DNA of 14,391 nucleotides, taken from an uncultured bacterium (GTDB taxonomy: Bacteria > Cyanobacteriota > Vampirovibrionia > Gastranaerophilales > Gastranaerophilaceae). Under the pieces are notes generated by a model. That model was not told the DNA's origin. It saw only the letters and a program-made list of their open reading frames with translations, and ran no database searches. Below, in pieces: positions 1 through 5,955 of this stretch (position 1 is its first letter; every line of letters begins with the position of its first letter). The translations under genes and the position numbers were made by a program. The DNA is taken from assembly GCA_902803265.1 (NCBI GenBank), contig CADCPD010000197.1, forward strand, positions 1-14,391. Reading direction: 5' to 3'.

Positions 1-971
1 GGTGAAGTGATTCTCCTATATTGCATACCTGATTTATCATCTTTTTTATGGAATTCTCTGAAACATCCGTCTCCAGGATATCCGTCAGCTGCAGACCAAA
101 CTTGGTAGCCTGCTCTGTCGTTTCTTCCCATAACTGCAACTTGTGCATCAGGTAACCAGTATGCTGAATATGTGTCATAACCTGTTAATTCACGTTTTGG
201 TAATGGAATATATTCGATATTTCCGTAAATACCAACAACACGTCTGTGTCCTATTGAATTACCGCCTTCAATTACATGAGATTCTGTAAAGAAGTATTCA
301 ATATCATTGTTTTGTAGAGTTACTTCAATAGCAGGTCTCCATTTTTTTTCTCCGTCTTTACCTGTATATTCGTAACCTTGTCTGTATGCACATTCAGGTA
401 ACCAGCAGCCTTGTGCCTTCTTACCGAAAATTCTTTTTGTTGTATCTGAGCCAACTTTAAATTGTGCATTTAAGTTTGTATCAGTTGCAAGTAATGGAGA
501 AAATCCGTGAGTTGCACCTGAAGTTGTAATTTCAATACATCCTAAATCTTGATATTTTTTGAAGTATTTAATTAAATTCATTTCGTATTTGTTAACGAAA
601 TCGTCTTTTAGTTTTGTAAAATGTTTATAATAGTATTCTGCCAAGTATTTTAAATGTTGTGAATGAGCAACATTTGGATCCGGATATCTTTCCAAATCTT
701 CAGCTACAGCTTTAATTCTTGTATCAAGATATTCAGCAAAACCTTGATTTAAATGTTCATCGATAAGTTGTTCAGCTAAAATTGGTGTTATACCAACGGT
801 TAAGTTAGCTTTAATCCCTTCATCGTATAATTCGCTGATAGCGTTTAGTAAAGGAACGTATGTTTCAGCCATACATTCATATAAGTTTTCTTCACCGAAC
901 GGCCACATACCTGCTTTTCTGTAATAGGGTAAATGACTGTGTAGCATAAAAACGAATTGTCCTAGTGACAT
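1..971 (-). CDS. GH57 alpha-glucan branching enzyme, N-terminal part (3' end outside window)
   Basis: Reading the minus strand from an ATG at 971 gives 323 codons without a stop, running off the left edge. The start is set by a strong site (GGAGG, 979-983) about 7 nt upstream. Visible GH57 signatures are HSHLPY (residues 11-16), GATHGF (152-157), WLPECAY (190-196, Glu193 being the expected catalytic nucleophile) and YFFTESH (226-232). These match the branching-enzyme branch of the family (TK1436/Tt1467 type), which makes alpha-1,6 branches in glycogen-like storage glucan in the cytoplasm. The second catalytic residue, an Asp, normally lies further on and is outside the window, so activity cannot be fully judged. 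No signal peptide is seen. An amylopullulanase or 4-alpha-glucanotransferase of GH57 is less likely because the motif spellings are of the branching-enzyme type. The gene diverges from rpsT. Confidence 0.88.
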   Translation of the reverse strand, partial: MSLGQFVFMLHSHLPYYRKAGMWPFGEENLYECMAETYVPLLNAISELYDEGIKANLTVGITPILAEQLIDEHLNQGFAEYLDTRIKAVAEDLERYPDPNVAHSQHLKYLAEYYYKHFTKLKDDFVNKYEMNLIKYFKKYQDLGCIEITTSGATHGFSPLLATDTNLNAQFKVGSDTTKRIFGKKAQGCWLPECAYRQGYEYTGKDGEKKWRPAIEVTLQNNDIEYFFTESHVIEGGNSIGHRRVVGIYGNIEYIPLPKRELTGYDTYSAYWLPDAQVAVMGRNDRAGYQVWSAADGYPGDGCFREFHKKDDKSGMQYRRITS

Positions 972-1031
972 ATTGTGCCTCCGTTCTCTCTCTTTATATA
1001 TTTTTACTGTTCTACACTTATATTTTCTGTA

Positions 1032-1037
1032 ATTATA
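1032..1037 (-). promoter_or_regulatory. Candidate -10 box for the GH57 gene
   Basis: The minus strand reads TATAAT here, about 60 nt before the GH57 start codon. No good -35 hexamer sits 16-18 bp upstream. A second TATAAT lies at 1072-1077, also without a clear -35. In sequence this AT-rich such boxes arise by chance, so this is only a candidate. Confidence 0.3.
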
Positions 1038-1133
1038 AAACAAAAAAAGAGAAATTCCAGTTATATACAAGATTATAATTCTAATAATGTTACAAAATTT
1101 AAAAAAGTTGTAGCGTTAAATTTTTTTTTGTAA

Positions 1134-1184
1134 TAGAATTTTGTTACTCACCACCTCTGACAAGATGCGTCGTCATTAAACGCA
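1134..1184 (+). promoter_or_regulatory. Candidate rpsT -10 box and leader hairpin
   Basis: TAGAAT (1134-1139) is one base from the consensus -10, but its -35 is poor (TTGTAG at 1108-1113, spacing 20). Transcription from it would begin near 1146 and give a leader of about 60 nt. The leader contains TGCGT (1166-1170) and ACGCA (1180-1184), which can pair around a 9-nt loop, about 25 nt before the start codon. Ribosomal-protein leaders are often feedback-controlled, but this one matches no leader I recognise. Confidence 0.3.
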
Positions 1185-1208
1185 CAATGTTAAGAAAGAA
1201 GGAAAAAT

Positions 1209-1478
1209 ATGGCAAATATTAAATCCGCGAAGAAAAGAATTCTTACTGCAGAAAAAAACAGATTGCAAAATGTTGCAATGAAAACAAAAATTAAAACAGC
1301 GATGAAAAAAGCTCTTGAATTTGCTTCTGCAAAAGATGCAGATGCTTTGAAAAATGCTTTATCAAAAGTTTATCAACTTTGTGACAAAGCTGTTTCTAAA
1401 GGTGTTTTACACAAAAATACTGCAGCAAGAAAAAAATCTAGATTAACAATTGCTATTAACAAATTGTTAGCTGAATAA
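1209..1478 (+). CDS. rpsT: 30S ribosomal protein S20
   Basis: The 89-residue, very Lys/Ala-rich protein begins MANIKSAKKRI and carries the typical S20 pattern: helical, basic throughout, with HKNTAARKKSRL (residues 68-79) near the C-terminus. S20 binds the 5' domain of 16S rRNA early in 30S assembly. Length is normal for the family (85-90). The start is supported by a purine-rich AGAAAGAAGGA just upstream (1193-1203). The gene is monocistronic, with an intrinsic terminator 14 nt after the stop codon, which is usual for rpsT. Confidence 0.97.
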   Translation: MANIKSAKKRILTAEKNRLQNVAMKTKIKTAMKKALEFASAKDADALKNALSKVYQLCDKAVSKGVLHKNTAARKKSRLTIAINKLLAE

Positions 1479-1491
1479 AATTATTTGTGTT

Positions 1492-1522
1492 AAAAAGAGC
1501 ACCCTTTTGGGTGCTCTTTTTT
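1492..1522 (+). terminator. Intrinsic terminator after rpsT
   Basis: A perfect stem AAAAAGAGCACCC (1492-1504) pairs with GGGTGCTCTTTTT across a TTTT loop (1505-1508) and runs into a T-tract. The GC-rich core is 8 bp. The flanking A and T tracts would let it act on both strands, but only rpsT reads into it. Confidence 0.95.
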
Positions 1523-1630
1523 GTTCTCTAAAATTTTGAATTTCTCTTTAAAAAAGTTAATTTACTATAGTTAAGAAAATGTTTTTAGTATAAAATAAGG
1601 AGTGAGTTTATAGGATAAATTTAAACAGGT

Positions 1631-1636
1631 TATACT
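1631..1636 (+). promoter_or_regulatory. Candidate -10 box placing transcription start at the sigma-factor ATG
   Basis: TATACT (5 of 6 to consensus) ends 6 nt before the ATG at 1643, so transcription from it would start at or within a base of the start codon and give a leaderless mRNA. The -35 region 17 bp upstream (TTATAG, 1608-1613) is weak. A second candidate -10, TATAAA (1589-1594), would instead give a leader of about 40 nt. Confidence 0.35.
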
Positions 1637-1642
1637 GAATAA

Positions 1643-2254
1643 ATGCAAGCAAAAGAAAAGCCGACTGTAGATTTAAAAGAATATAAAGATTTAATAGAAA
1701 CTGTTGCAAAAGTTGAGTATTCTAAACTTTCTACTGCTTCTCATCTCGTGGATTATCAAGAACTTGTTAACCTAAATACTCACACTTTATACATACTTTT
1801 TAAAAATGGTAAAAATGAAGAATATAATAATGCTTATCTGTCAACGGCTATGAAGTGGGCTATCAGAAATGAAGTAAGACGTCGTTATAAATGGTATTCT
1901 TTAAAACAAAAAAGAACTGACATGGAAGCTGGGGAAGATTTGCGTCAGGCTGTATATAAATCAATTCTTTCAATAGATGAGATGGCTGACGCCGAAAATC
2001 CTACACAAATAAAGGATAGCAGTAGAAATCCGGAAGAAACTTACGAATTTTTCCAGTTAAAATCAAAAATAATGAAAGCTATGGAAACTATACCGGAAAG
2101 AGAAAAAGATTTTATTGAACAGAAATTTTTTAAAGATAAAAAATTAAGAGAGATGTCAGAGGAATATAAAATTTCTGAATCAAGAATTTCAAGAATAATA
2201 CAATCGGGCTTAAACAGAATAAAAAAACAGCTCGCGTTACAGGGTATGATATAA
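1643..2254 (+). CDS. Small sigma-70-family RNA polymerase sigma factor (SigB/FliA-like class)
   Basis: The 203-residue protein has two sigma modules. Residues 34-85 resemble region 2 (DYQELVNL, then a segment with AIRNEVRRRYK), which binds core polymerase and the -10 element. Residues 143-195 resemble region 4, with IPEREKDFIEQKFF followed by a helix-turn-helix (about 168-192, LREMSEEYKISESRISRIIQ) that would read the -35. The linker (86-142) is acidic and too short for a full region 3, so the protein lies between the FliA/SigB class and the ECF class. An in-frame TAA touches the ATG, so no earlier start is possible, and no convincing Shine-Dalgarno lies within 12 nt. It heads a four-gene set that includes no anti-sigma gene I can recognise. 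Its regulon is unknown. The sigma-family call is solid; the subclass is not. Confidence 0.82.
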   Translation: MQAKEKPTVDLKEYKDLIETVAKVEYSKLSTASHLVDYQELVNLNTHTLYILFKNGKNEEYNNAYLSTAMKWAIRNEVRRRYKWYSLKQKRTDMEAGEDLRQAVYKSILSIDEMADAENPTQIKDSSRNPEETYEFFQLKSKIMKAMETIPEREKDFIEQKFFKDKKLREMSEEYKISESRISRIIQSGLNRIKKQLALQGMI

Positions 2255-2287
2255 AAATATTTAGATAAAATCTAAAAGGATATAAGA

Positions 2288-3487
2288 ATGGCAAAAAATG
2301 AAAAAAAACGCATAAAAGTAGCATTTCCTCATATGGGAACAATTTGTATAGGCTGGGCAGCAGCTTTAAGAAAAGTTGGTGTGGAACCTTATATTCCACC
2401 ATATACAAGTAAAAAAACACTTTCTTTAGGAACAAAATATTCACCTGAGGCAGTTTGTTTACCTTATAAATTAATTTTAGGTAACTTTATTGAATCAATA
2501 GAAGGTGGTGCTGATTATGTAGCAATGATAACATCTCCAGGAATATGCAGACTTGGTGAATATGGTACTAATATTCAAGAAACTTTAAAGGATTTAGGTT
2601 ACAACGCGAATTATATAGAACTTTCTTTGTATGACGGAATTAAAGGGGTCTTTGATTTCTTAAAAAGATTAACCGGCAAAAATGACATTATTTTGTTTGC
2701 AAGAGTTGTTCATTTGATAATAAGAATAATATTTTTACTTGATGATTTAGATACTTTATTATCGTATTACAGAGCAAGAGAAATAACATTTGGGGAAGCT
2801 GAAAAGCATTATAAAAAAGCTTTAAGACTTGTCTCAAATATTAAAAATACCAGAATGTTGAAAGAAGTTAGAAAACGTGCCTTTAAAGAAATGGCAAAAA
2901 CAGAAATTGACGAAAAAAGAGAAGTCTTATATGTTGATTTAACGGGTGAAATCTTCCTTGTTTGTGATAAATTTTCTAATCAAAATATTGAAAGAGAATT
3001 AGGTAAAATGGGTGTGCAAACAAGAAGAAGTTTGACTGTTGGCAGTTTCTTAAAAGATGCTATCATTCCTAAAATGTTTAGAAAAAAAGACGAAGAATCT
3101 CATTTGGAAAGAGCTGAAAGAATGGCAAAACCTTATCTTATGAGAGATATCGGAGGCGATGCTTTAGAATGCGTGTCTGATGTTGCATATGCCGATAAAA
3201 AAGGTAAAGATGGTATCATTCACATATCTCCGTTTACTTGTATGCCGGAAATAATGTCTCAAAATATTTTCCCTAAAATGCGCGAAGAACATGATATTCC
3301 TATTTTAAGTTTAGTTATGGATGAACAAACCGGTAAAGCGGGCTATATAACAAGACTTGAAGCTTTCGTTGATTTAATGAGACGAAAAAAACGTAAAATG
3401 CTTGAAAAAGAACAATGTAGTAATTATAATCAAATAGAAAAGCAATCTGATGAGCAAAAAGTTAAAGAAACAGTTGAGATAAAATAA
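2288..3487 (+). CDS. HgdB/COG3581-like iron-sulfur protein (acyl-CoA dehydratase activase-related)
   Basis: A 399-residue protein. Its N-terminal third matches the pattern of the COG3581/DUF2229 family, related to 2-hydroxyacyl-CoA dehydratase subunits: FPHMGTI (residues 13-19), PPYTSKKTLSLG (37-48), SPEAVCLPYKL (52-62), GNFIESIEGGAD (65-76) and PGICRLGEYG (84-93). Cys20, Cys57, Cys87 and Cys318 (TCMPE, 317-321) are positioned like cluster ligands; Cys226, Cys295 and Cys377 are further candidates. Family members bind a [4Fe-4S] cluster and usually work with a BadF/HgdC-type ATPase activator, which is not in this window. The lysine- and glutamate-rich tail from about residue 365 looks disordered. 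The start has an AAAAGGA site (2275-2281). The stop overlaps the next start by one base (TAATG), so the two are probably translationally coupled. The biochemical reaction is not known for this family branch. Confidence 0.78.
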   Translation: MAKNEKKRIKVAFPHMGTICIGWAAALRKVGVEPYIPPYTSKKTLSLGTKYSPEAVCLPYKLILGNFIESIEGGADYVAMITSPGICRLGEYGTNIQETLKDLGYNANYIELSLYDGIKGVFDFLKRLTGKNDIILFARVVHLIIRIIFLLDDLDTLLSYYRAREITFGEAEKHYKKALRLVSNIKNTRMLKEVRKRAFKEMAKTEIDEKREVLYVDLTGEIFLVCDKFSNQNIERELGKMGVQTRRSLTVGSFLKDAIIPKMFRKKDEESHLERAERMAKPYLMRDIGGDALECVSDVAYADKKGKDGIIHISPFTCMPEIMSQNIFPKMREEHDIPILSLVMDEQTGKAGYITRLEAFVDLMRRKKRKMLEKEQCSNYNQIEKQSDEQKVKETVEIK

Positions 3488-4305
3488 TGTTTAAATGTTT
3501 TAAAGAAGCTTTTAGTATAACATATGAAAACTTAATTTGTATATCGCCTTTGATTCTTTTTATGATTTTAATTTCATTATATCTTGGGGCGGCTAAAGTT
3601 TCTATTGTCAATGTGTTATCGTTATGTATATCGATATTTTCTTTGATAATTATGTTTGCTATATTTTTATCAGGATGGTTTTATATGATAAAAATGGCAA
3701 TTATAAATTCCAGATTTAGTTTAATTAACTTGCAAAAAGACTTTGAATTATTAAAAGTCTTTCCTACAGGTGTTGCAGATTACTTTTTGACATTTGTATA
3801 TTTTATATGTTGTTCATTATTTATTCTGTTTCTTATTTTTTTAGTAGACTACGTGATAGCTATTAACTTTATCGGTCCTGTTGGTTTGGAAATAAATGAT
3901 CTTGTATCCTTTAGGGATTTAACAACTATTCAATATATATTTTCAGATCTAACTTATGAACAAATAATAAAACTTTCGGGATGGGTATTTTTATACGTGG
4001 TTTCGACTATAACGTATTCTTTATTTACATTAATGTGGGTGCCTTATTTAGTCTTCAGAACAAAAAATGTATTTGCAGCGTTATGGTACTCTATAACAGA
4101 TGCATTTACTTCTCCAAAAATATTAACGCTGTTATTGGGATTAATTGTAATAAATTGTATTTTTGCAGTTATAAATTCTTATATAATGCTTAATCCATTT
4201 TTGTTTTTTATAATGACGATTATATATATATTCTTCATCGCGCATATGTCAATGTTAGTTTTTCTTTATTATGATAAAAAATATACCTATGAGCACGAAG
4301 ATTAA
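3487..4305 (+). CDS. Six-span integral membrane protein of unknown function
   Basis: A 272-residue, very hydrophobic protein. I see about six membrane segments (roughly residues 17-35, 42-66, 98-127, 164-186, 211-231 and 236-261), with a longer polar loop at 128-163 and a charged tail ending in EHED. No signal peptide, catalytic motif or transporter signature is recognisable. Its layout, with short basic loops between pairs of helices, recalls the DUF975/DUF4013-type membrane proteins, but I cannot assign it. The start codon overlaps the stop of the iron-sulfur gene and the 3' end overlaps miaA, so it is expressed with both. Confidence 0.8.
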   Translation: MFKCFKEAFSITYENLICISPLILFMILISLYLGAAKVSIVNVLSLCISIFSLIIMFAIFLSGWFYMIKMAIINSRFSLINLQKDFELLKVFPTGVADYFLTFVYFICCSLFILFLIFLVDYVIAINFIGPVGLEINDLVSFRDLTTIQYIFSDLTYEQIIKLSGWVFLYVVSTITYSLFTLMWVPYLVFRTKNVFAALWYSITDAFTSPKILTLLLGLIVINCIFAVINSYIMLNPFLFFIMTIIYIFFIAHMSMLVFLYYDKKYTYEHED

Positions 4306-5149
4306 AAATAAAGTTATAGCAATAGCCGCACCAACTGCATCGGGAAAAACAGCATATGCAATAAACCTTGCAAAAGAAATTGGCGGAGAAATAGTTTCTG
4401 CTGATTCAAGAATTATATATAAAGGTTTTAATATCGCTTGTGCAAAGCCTGCAAAAGCCGAAATGCAAGGTATAAAACACTATATGATAGATATAGTAGA
4501 GCCTGAAGTTGAATATAGTGTTGCCAATTATGTTGATGATGCTGTTCTGGCAATAGAGGAAATATTAGGAAAAGGAAAGGTTCCAATAATTGTTGGTGGT
4601 ACAGGATTATACTTTAAGGCTTTATTAGAAGGGTGGGATTTACCAAGGGTAGCGCCTAATAAAATTTTAAGGGATAAATTGGAACTTTATACAATTGATC
4701 AGCTTTTAGAAAAATTAAAAATGCTTGATGAAAAAACGTTTCAAGAAATGTTGAAAGAACCTAAGAAACGAAAGATTATAAGAGCTATAGAGGTTTGTGA
4801 AGCTTTAGGCGAACCAATGTCGAATTATTCTAACAAAAAAGAACCTCCATACGAAGTTGAATGGATAGGTATTGATATGTCTAGAGAAGAACTCTATGAA
4901 AGAGTAAATAAAAGAGTCGACATAATGGTTGAACAAGGTATTGTTGAAGAAACTAAATTTTTGCTGGAAAAACATGGAAGAATAAAAAATCTTATTAGTA
5001 CCATTGGTTACAGTGAAATAATACAGTATTTAGATAATGAAATTTCTTTTGAAAGAGCCGTAGAACTTATAAAACAACATTCAAGAAATTATGCAAAACG
5101 TCAATTAACCTGGTTTAAAAAAAATGAAAAATTAGGTTATGCAAAATAA
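4289..5149 (+). CDS. miaA: tRNA dimethylallyltransferase
   Basis: MiaA transfers a dimethylallyl group to N6 of A37 in tRNAs that read codons starting with U, the first step of i6A/ms2i6A formation in the cytoplasm. With this start the protein is 286 residues. It has the P-loop APTASGKT (14-21, the usual leading Gly replaced by Ala), the ADSRIIY motif with Asp39, GGTGLYFKALL (103-113), ISTIGYSEI (236-244) and the C-terminal YAKRQLTWF (268-276). The start is uncertain: ATG 4271 would add six residues (MIKNIP) and a 35-nt overlap with the membrane-protein gene, while ATG 4289 gives the usual distance to the P-loop and a 17-nt overlap. Neither has a visible Shine-Dalgarno, so translation probably depends on ribosomes finishing the upstream gene. 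It is last in the sigma-factor operon. Confidence 0.95.
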   Translation: MSTKIKNKVIAIAAPTASGKTAYAINLAKEIGGEIVSADSRIIYKGFNIACAKPAKAEMQGIKHYMIDIVEPEVEYSVANYVDDAVLAIEEILGKGKVPIIVGGTGLYFKALLEGWDLPRVAPNKILRDKLELYTIDQLLEKLKMLDEKTFQEMLKEPKKRKIIRAIEVCEALGEPMSNYSNKKEPPYEVEWIGIDMSREELYERVNKRVDIMVEQGIVEETKFLLEKHGRIKNLISTIGYSEIIQYLDNEISFERAVELIKQHSRNYAKRQLTWFKKNEKLGYAK

Positions 5150-5151
5150 AA

Positions 5152-5173
5152 TGCCGAGTTTTTACACTCGGCA
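5152..5173 (-). terminator. Intrinsic terminator between convergent miaA and the small gene
   Basis: TGCCGAGT (5152-5159) and ACTCGGCA (5166-5173) form a perfect 8-bp stem with a 6-nt loop. On the minus strand the stem is followed by TTTTATTTTG, a good U-tract, so it serves mainly the gene ending at 5214. On the plus strand only AAATTGG follows, so it would stop miaA transcripts poorly. Confidence 0.8.
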
Positions 5174-5213
5174 AAATTGGAGTAAATGTGAATTTATGAC
5201 TATTAATATTGGC

Positions 5214-5588
5214 TTATGTCAATAGTTGTAGTGTTAAAGTATTCATAGCTTCATCTGACAGAATATCTCCAAATTCATTTCTAATAATATTCAATGTTTT
5301 GTTGAATAATGTGTTAAATTGCGTTACTGTGCGTTGAATTCTGTCTTGACTTTCGCTTGAAATGTACGCAGATACTTTAACCTCTTTTGATGGCTTAACT
5401 TGATTGTACGATGATGACATGTATTGGAATATTTCATCCGCACTTACTTGTCTGTTTACTTGAATTGTTGTTTTTTCCTGGCTTTGAGTTGTTTCTTGTT
5501 TGTCGGCTACTGTTTCTTCTTTCTTGGTTGCTTTAATCCCACCGTAAATGCCTTGTGAATAACTCGTGATTGGGTTGATAAATGTCAT
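5214..5588 (-). CDS. Small unrecognised protein, MTFINPITSYSQG type
   Basis: A 124-residue protein with no recognised domain, signal peptide or membrane segment. The N-terminal 20 residues are uncharged and aromatic. Residues 21-45 are Lys/Glu/Gln/Thr-rich and probably disordered. Residues 68-124 look like a compact helical domain (KVSAYISSESQDRIQRTV, then a helix and SDEAMNTLTLQLL at 111-123). The start is well supported: AAAGGAG (5596-5602) sits about 7 nt before the ATG. It has its own candidate promoter and terminator and diverges from the large coiled-coil gene. The short segment ADEIF (50-54) resembles AESIF (82-86) in that neighbour, too little to claim homology. The intact signals and uninterrupted frame argue for a real gene; no function can be given. 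Confidence 0.75.
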   Translation of the reverse strand: MTFINPITSYSQGIYGGIKATKKEETVADKQETTQSQEKTTIQVNRQVSADEIFQYMSSSYNQVKPSKEVKVSAYISSESQDRIQRTVTQFNTLFNKTLNIIRNEFGDILSDEAMNTLTLQLLT

Positions 5589-5665
5589 AAATTCTTTCTC
5601 CTTTAGTTAAACTCCGTTACAAGTTTTATTTAATGTTGATTTTTTGAAAGTCAAAATTTGGGAAT

Positions 5666-5696
5666 TTTATATTTACAATTCTTAATAATTTGTCAA
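5666..5696 (-). promoter_or_regulatory. Candidate promoter of the small gene at 5588
   Basis: On the minus strand a perfect TTGACA (5691-5696) is followed after 19 bp by TATAAA (5666-5671). The hexamers are good and the spacing is 2 bp longer than ideal. Transcription would start near 5659, giving a leader of about 70 nt. Confidence 0.5.
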
Positions 5697-5757
5697 TATT
5701 TTGATAAACTAAATTTTTATCTAAGTACAGGGAAATTATATTTGTTTTTTACTTGCC

Positions 5758-5804
5758 TTTACAAAAGTTCATAAAATTTACCATTTTATGTAAAGATTTG
5801 TAAA
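5758..5804. repeat. 47-bp nested inverted repeat
   Basis: Outer arms TTTACAAA (5758-5765) and TTTGTAAA (5797-5804) are perfect inverted copies. Inside them CATAAAAT (5770-5777) and ATTTTATG (5783-5790) are a second perfect pair around TTACC. The unpaired parts between are 4 and 6 nt. It overlaps the candidate plus-strand promoter, so it could be an operator. AT-rich sequence makes chance dyads more likely, but 16 paired bases in register is more than expected. Confidence 0.5.
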
Positions 5805-5955
5805 ATTTGTGTTTTCGTTCATGTTGCGAGTATTACGCTATCATGACCCCTTTTAAACCATGTAACAGCAAGGGTTTTGCTGAAATTCAACTTAAAAAAA
5901 ATACTTTATATATATGTGTAATGTAGAAGATATTTAGAGTACGTGGAGTTGTAGT

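Larger units (their letters stand above)
5589..5955. other. 367-bp divergent intergenic region with three dyad elements
   Basis: This is the only gap over 300 bases. It holds the Shine-Dalgarno and candidate promoter of the minus-strand gene on its left, and the nested dyad 5758-5804. A short, less AT-rich stretch at about 5818-5882 contains two further dyads: TCATG..GCG/CGC..CATGA (5819-5846) and CAGCAA/TTGCTG (5866-5882). GGAG (5943-5946) before the ATG at 5956 is the ribosome site of the plus-strand gene. For that gene a plausible promoter is TTTACC (5777-5782), 18 bp, TAAAAT (5801-5806), giving a leader of about 140 nt with both hairpins in it. I see no tRNA or known riboswitch here. Confidence 0.55.

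Noticed and set aside
2130..2444. Minus-strand frame across the sigma/iron-sulfur junction
   Set aside because: It is antisense to two well-supported genes, with Phe/Leu-rich composition typical of reversed Lys/Glu-rich coding sequence.
5843..5926. A 27-codon ORF (MTPFKPCNSKG...) in the long leader before the coiled-coil gene
   Set aside because: No Shine-Dalgarno precedes it, it overlaps two dyads, and a frame of this length is expected by chance. It could be a leader peptide but nothing supports it.
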